Part shown: positions 12,872 through 14,730 of the stretch, piece after piece
Layout of the letters: each line of letters starts with the position of its first letter
Numbering within the stretch: the stretch's first letter is position 1
The notes under the pieces: model-generated
What the model saw: only the letters and a program-made list of their open reading frames with translations
Database searches by the model: none
What the model was told of the DNA's origin: nothing
Assembly (NCBI GenBank): GCA_041481365.1
Contig: JBGPBS010000033.1
Coordinates: 1-14,730 of the forward strand
Reading direction: 5' to 3'
DNA length: 14,730 nucleotides
From: DASPTR01 sp041481365
Lineage (GTDB): Archaea > Thermoproteota > Bathyarchaeia > Bathyarchaeales > Bathycorpusculaceae
Program-made: the position numbers and the translations under genes

Positions 12872-13959
12872 GCATCTTCCGTTTTCTTGCTAATGTCATC
12901 CCAAGAGTAGAGAGCAGTTTTGTGTTTGGCATTAAGGCTGAGTCTTTTCCACAATTCCTCGTCGTCATGAAGCTTTTGAATCGCATGCGCAATTGCTTCA
13001 GGGTCATTGTGCTTTACGATGAGACAGTTTTGAGCGTTCTTCACAATGTCGTTAATTGCTCCGTTGTTAGGGGTCTGCGTGAGAATAATAGGTAAACCCA
13101 TACCCAAAGATTCAGCCATTGCAATACCATACGTTTCAAATTCGCTGGCCGTCACGAAGACCCAAGACTTTCTTAACTCAGAGACAAGTTCTGTTGTCTT
13201 GCTTGGAGATATGGCGCCGTGAACGTATAAGCCAGTCATTTGTTTGGACGCGGACAAGAGCTGTGAGTATAGAGACCCTGATCCAATGATGTGGAGTTCC
13301 AAATCGTCTAGTTGCTTACTAGCTATATAGAAGGCTTTCAAGACCAAGTCGAGTCTCTTCTGCGGCTCAAGACGACCCACAAAGATCATTCGTCCCCATT
13401 GTGGCGATATGTGGGCTTTCAAGAATTCGTCGGCAACGCCGTTGGGTATCACTTCAATTCTGCTCCGAGTCATTCCTAGGTTTTCTGATAGACTATTCTT
13501 GGCAAATTCAGACACAGTAACATTATGCGCACTCAGTTCCGAGACTGCATGGGCGAGCCTATTGGCCATCTTACTCACAGGTCTGTAGAAGGAAAATGGC
13601 CAAGCCACATTCCACGTAACTATGACGGCGTTTCGAGGTTTGGTTATCCTCACCGAAAAGAAGGGAAAGACAGGCCAGAAATCAACATCAACAACATCGT
13701 AGGACTGCCCACGCAAACGAAGCAGGCAAGCCAAGCTGTGAATTACAACACGACCAATCTTCAAATGATTCATGAATTCTGGCCCAGCGCTGGTACGGTA
13801 AACATGGAAGCCAAAGGTTGAGTCTTGAGTATCCGGTCTTCCCAGAGTCAGGACATCGATTCTGTGTCGCCGACTGAGACGCTTCGCTATTTCGAAGAAC
13901 CGTACTCCTGAACCTCCTATGTCTGGAGGAAAGCGTTCTACTATCATAGCGATTTTCAT
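12841..13959 (-). CDS. GT-B glycosyltransferase (family 4)
   Basis: With ATG 13959 the protein is 372 residues, beginning MKIAMIVERFPPDIGGSGVR, the normal opening of family 4 enzymes (Gly-rich acceptor loop PPDIGGSG). GGGGGAC lies 5 bases before this ATG; the longer start at 14052 adds 31 residues with no family match and was not used. Middle: HNVTVSEFAKNSL (145-157), then VIPNGVADEF (170-179), then MIFVGRLEPQKRLDLVLKAF (191-210), which opens the nucleotide-binding half, and IIGSGSL. The EX7E motif is in ASEFETYGIAMAESLGMGLP, Glu275 and Glu283. It is a retaining glycosyltransferase by family; sugar unknown. Its end overlaps a remnant of a plus-strand gene. Confidence 0.9.
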   Translation of the reverse strand: MKIAMIVERFPPDIGGSGVRFFEIAKRLSRRHRIDVLTLGRPDTQDSTFGFHVYRTSAGPEFMNHLKIGRVVIHSLACLLRLRGQSYDVVDVDFWPVFPFFSVRITKPRNAVIVTWNVAWPFSFYRPVSKMANRLAHAVSELSAHNVTVSEFAKNSLSENLGMTRSRIEVIPNGVADEFLKAHISPQWGRMIFVGRLEPQKRLDLVLKAFYIASKQLDDLELHIIGSGSLYSQLLSASKQMTGLYVHGAISPSKTTELVSELRKSWVFVTASEFETYGIAMAESLGMGLPIILTQTPNNGAINDIVKNAQNCLIVKHNDPEAIAHAIQKLHDDEELWKRLSLNAKHKTALYSWDDISKKTEDAYARVCGESM

Positions 13960-14168
13960 CCAAGTCCCCCGATGATAACCAGTGCGGCAAGACCCGTCTT
14001 TGCCTTCGCAGACGAGTTGCGCAGCTTCATAATACCTGTGGCATATGACCATGAGATCTGATAAATCTTCTTGAGGATAACATGAAGCACAATGGAGCTG
14101 ACAAATGAATAATAAGATCGTCTTGAATGATGTTCATTTTTGACAAGGCAGAACTCCGGACGTTCCAT

Positions 14169-14729
14169 TCATGGTCCTAATTGCCCAACTTGAACGTAAT
14201 CAAGTGCTACGTAGGTGTTGTTTGAGTATGACCATCCTCTGAATTCCCATCTTTCCAAGCCTTTTACTTTGAAGAAGATTGTGAAGTCTTGCCATTCGTT
14301 AAGCGACGCGAAATCACTAGACTTTATCTGTTTACTCACAGTTGAATTGGGATCGTCTACAGAGTATACGTCTATGTTGAAGATGGTGTTTTGGGTTTTT
14401 GTTTTCATTCTGAAGGTCGCACTGTAACTCCATCCTGTGTTTGCAGCTCCGGCTGGGTAACCTCCAAAAAGGTATGCGTATGGACCGAACCAGACACTTC
14501 TATCGGATTCTACGCTAAAGTGGTTTATGTCGTAGACGATTATTTGACCAGAACGGCTTGACTCGTCAAAGCTGAGATAGGATCTTGCGGGGTTTATGAA
14601 CAAGTTTTCATGGTTGAAAGATTCCTCATAGGGTTTTGTTACCGCTGCGCCAGAGTAGTCTTTCTTGAGTAGCAGAATGCCGTCTTCATACGCAACCACA
14701 CCGTATTTCTTGCTCATATTCTCGTTTGC
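14169..14729 (-). CDS. C-terminus of a DUF2079-type membrane protein (5' truncated)
   Basis: The frame is open to the right edge, so ATG 14717 is probably internal. The first visible residues, KKYGVVAYEDGILLLKKDY, match the end of DUF2079 proteins, large multi-spanning membrane proteins thought to be glycosyltransferases, where a short YGVxAxxDGxxLLxR segment closes the outside domain. After it come about 120 residues rich in aromatic and beta-forming residues (GWSYSATFRMKTKTQNTIFN, EWQDFTIFFKVKGLERWEFR, ending TYVALDYVQVG), which look like a beta-sandwich of the carbohydrate-binding type. Position in a glycan locus supports the call. The membrane part lies outside the window, so the family is a moderate-confidence guess. 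Confidence 0.6.
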   Translation of the reverse strand, partial: ANENMSKKYGVVAYEDGILLLKKDYSGAAVTKPYEESFNHENLFINPARSYLSFDESSRSGQIIVYDINHFSVESDRSVWFGPYAYLFGGYPAGAANTGWSYSATFRMKTKTQNTIFNIDVYSVDDPNSTVSKQIKSSDFASLNEWQDFTIFFKVKGLERWEFRGWSYSNNTYVALDYVQVGQLGP

Positions 14730-14730
14730 C

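Noticed and set aside
12716..13007. N-terminal half of the minus-strand frame 12435-13007, which would make the remnant a 190-residue gene
   Set aside because: It has no glycosyltransferase similarity, is antisense to nothing functional, and overlaps the plus-strand remnant and the end of the intact gene. It is open only by chance.
13960..14052. Longer start of the second GT-B gene
   Set aside because: The added residues (Cys/Gly-rich) do not resemble the family, while the ATG at 13959 has GGGGGAC before it and begins exactly at the conserved first strand.
1..14730. CRISPR arrays, tRNA or rRNA genes, insertion-sequence ends
   Set aside because: No regularly spaced repeats, cloverleaf with a GTTCGANNC arm, transposase motif or terminal repeats were found on either strand by reading.

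Overview
This window looks archaeal, most probably from the TACK side (Bathyarchaeia or a relative); that placement is inferred. The evidence is archaeal-type information genes (ribosomal L15e and L13e, RNase P proteins Rpp30 and Pop5, a COG1325 RNA-binding protein), a geranylgeranyl reductase of the archaeal lipid type, an Rce/DPM1-type dolichyl-phosphate mannose synthase, TATA boxes about 25 bp before starts, and short or absent leaders. L13e is usual in crenarchaeal-type genomes and missing from most euryarchaea. No tRNA, rRNA, CRISPR array or insertion sequence was recognised.

Layout. Positions 1-1220 hold the end of an unknown gene, a 45-residue zinc-ribbon protein, two weak small ORFs around a two-way TATA box, and a two-helix membrane protein. 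Positions 1335-3715 (minus) are one tight operon: L15e, L13e, COG1325, Rpp30, Pop5. The last two junctions are 4-base overlaps (ATGA, then CTGA), and Pop5 seems to start at CTG. Positions 3921-5434 (minus) hold a geranylgeranyl reductase with a possible 49-residue ORF coupled to its end. It diverges from an HxlR-type regulator (5527-6012), with a shared promoter and an operator-like inverted repeat. A second zinc-ribbon protein and a site-2 type membrane protease (6682-7782, minus) follow.

From 8017 to the right edge the window is a glycan-assembly locus: a DPM/DPG-type family 2 glycosyltransferase, a multi-spanning GT-C-like protein, a DPM1-type polyprenol-phosphate mannose synthase, two GT-B (family 4 type) glycosyltransferases facing each other, and the C-terminus of a DUF2079-type membrane protein. 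The likely shared role is making lipid-linked sugar donors and building a surface or S-layer glycan (inference).

The most interesting structure lies between the two GT-B genes. Two truncated fragments, each the C-terminus of a relative of one of the flanking genes, meet head to head at a CG-rich joint. This is best explained by duplication of a convergent gene pair followed by a deletion through the middle, and one fragment also carries a one-base frameshift.
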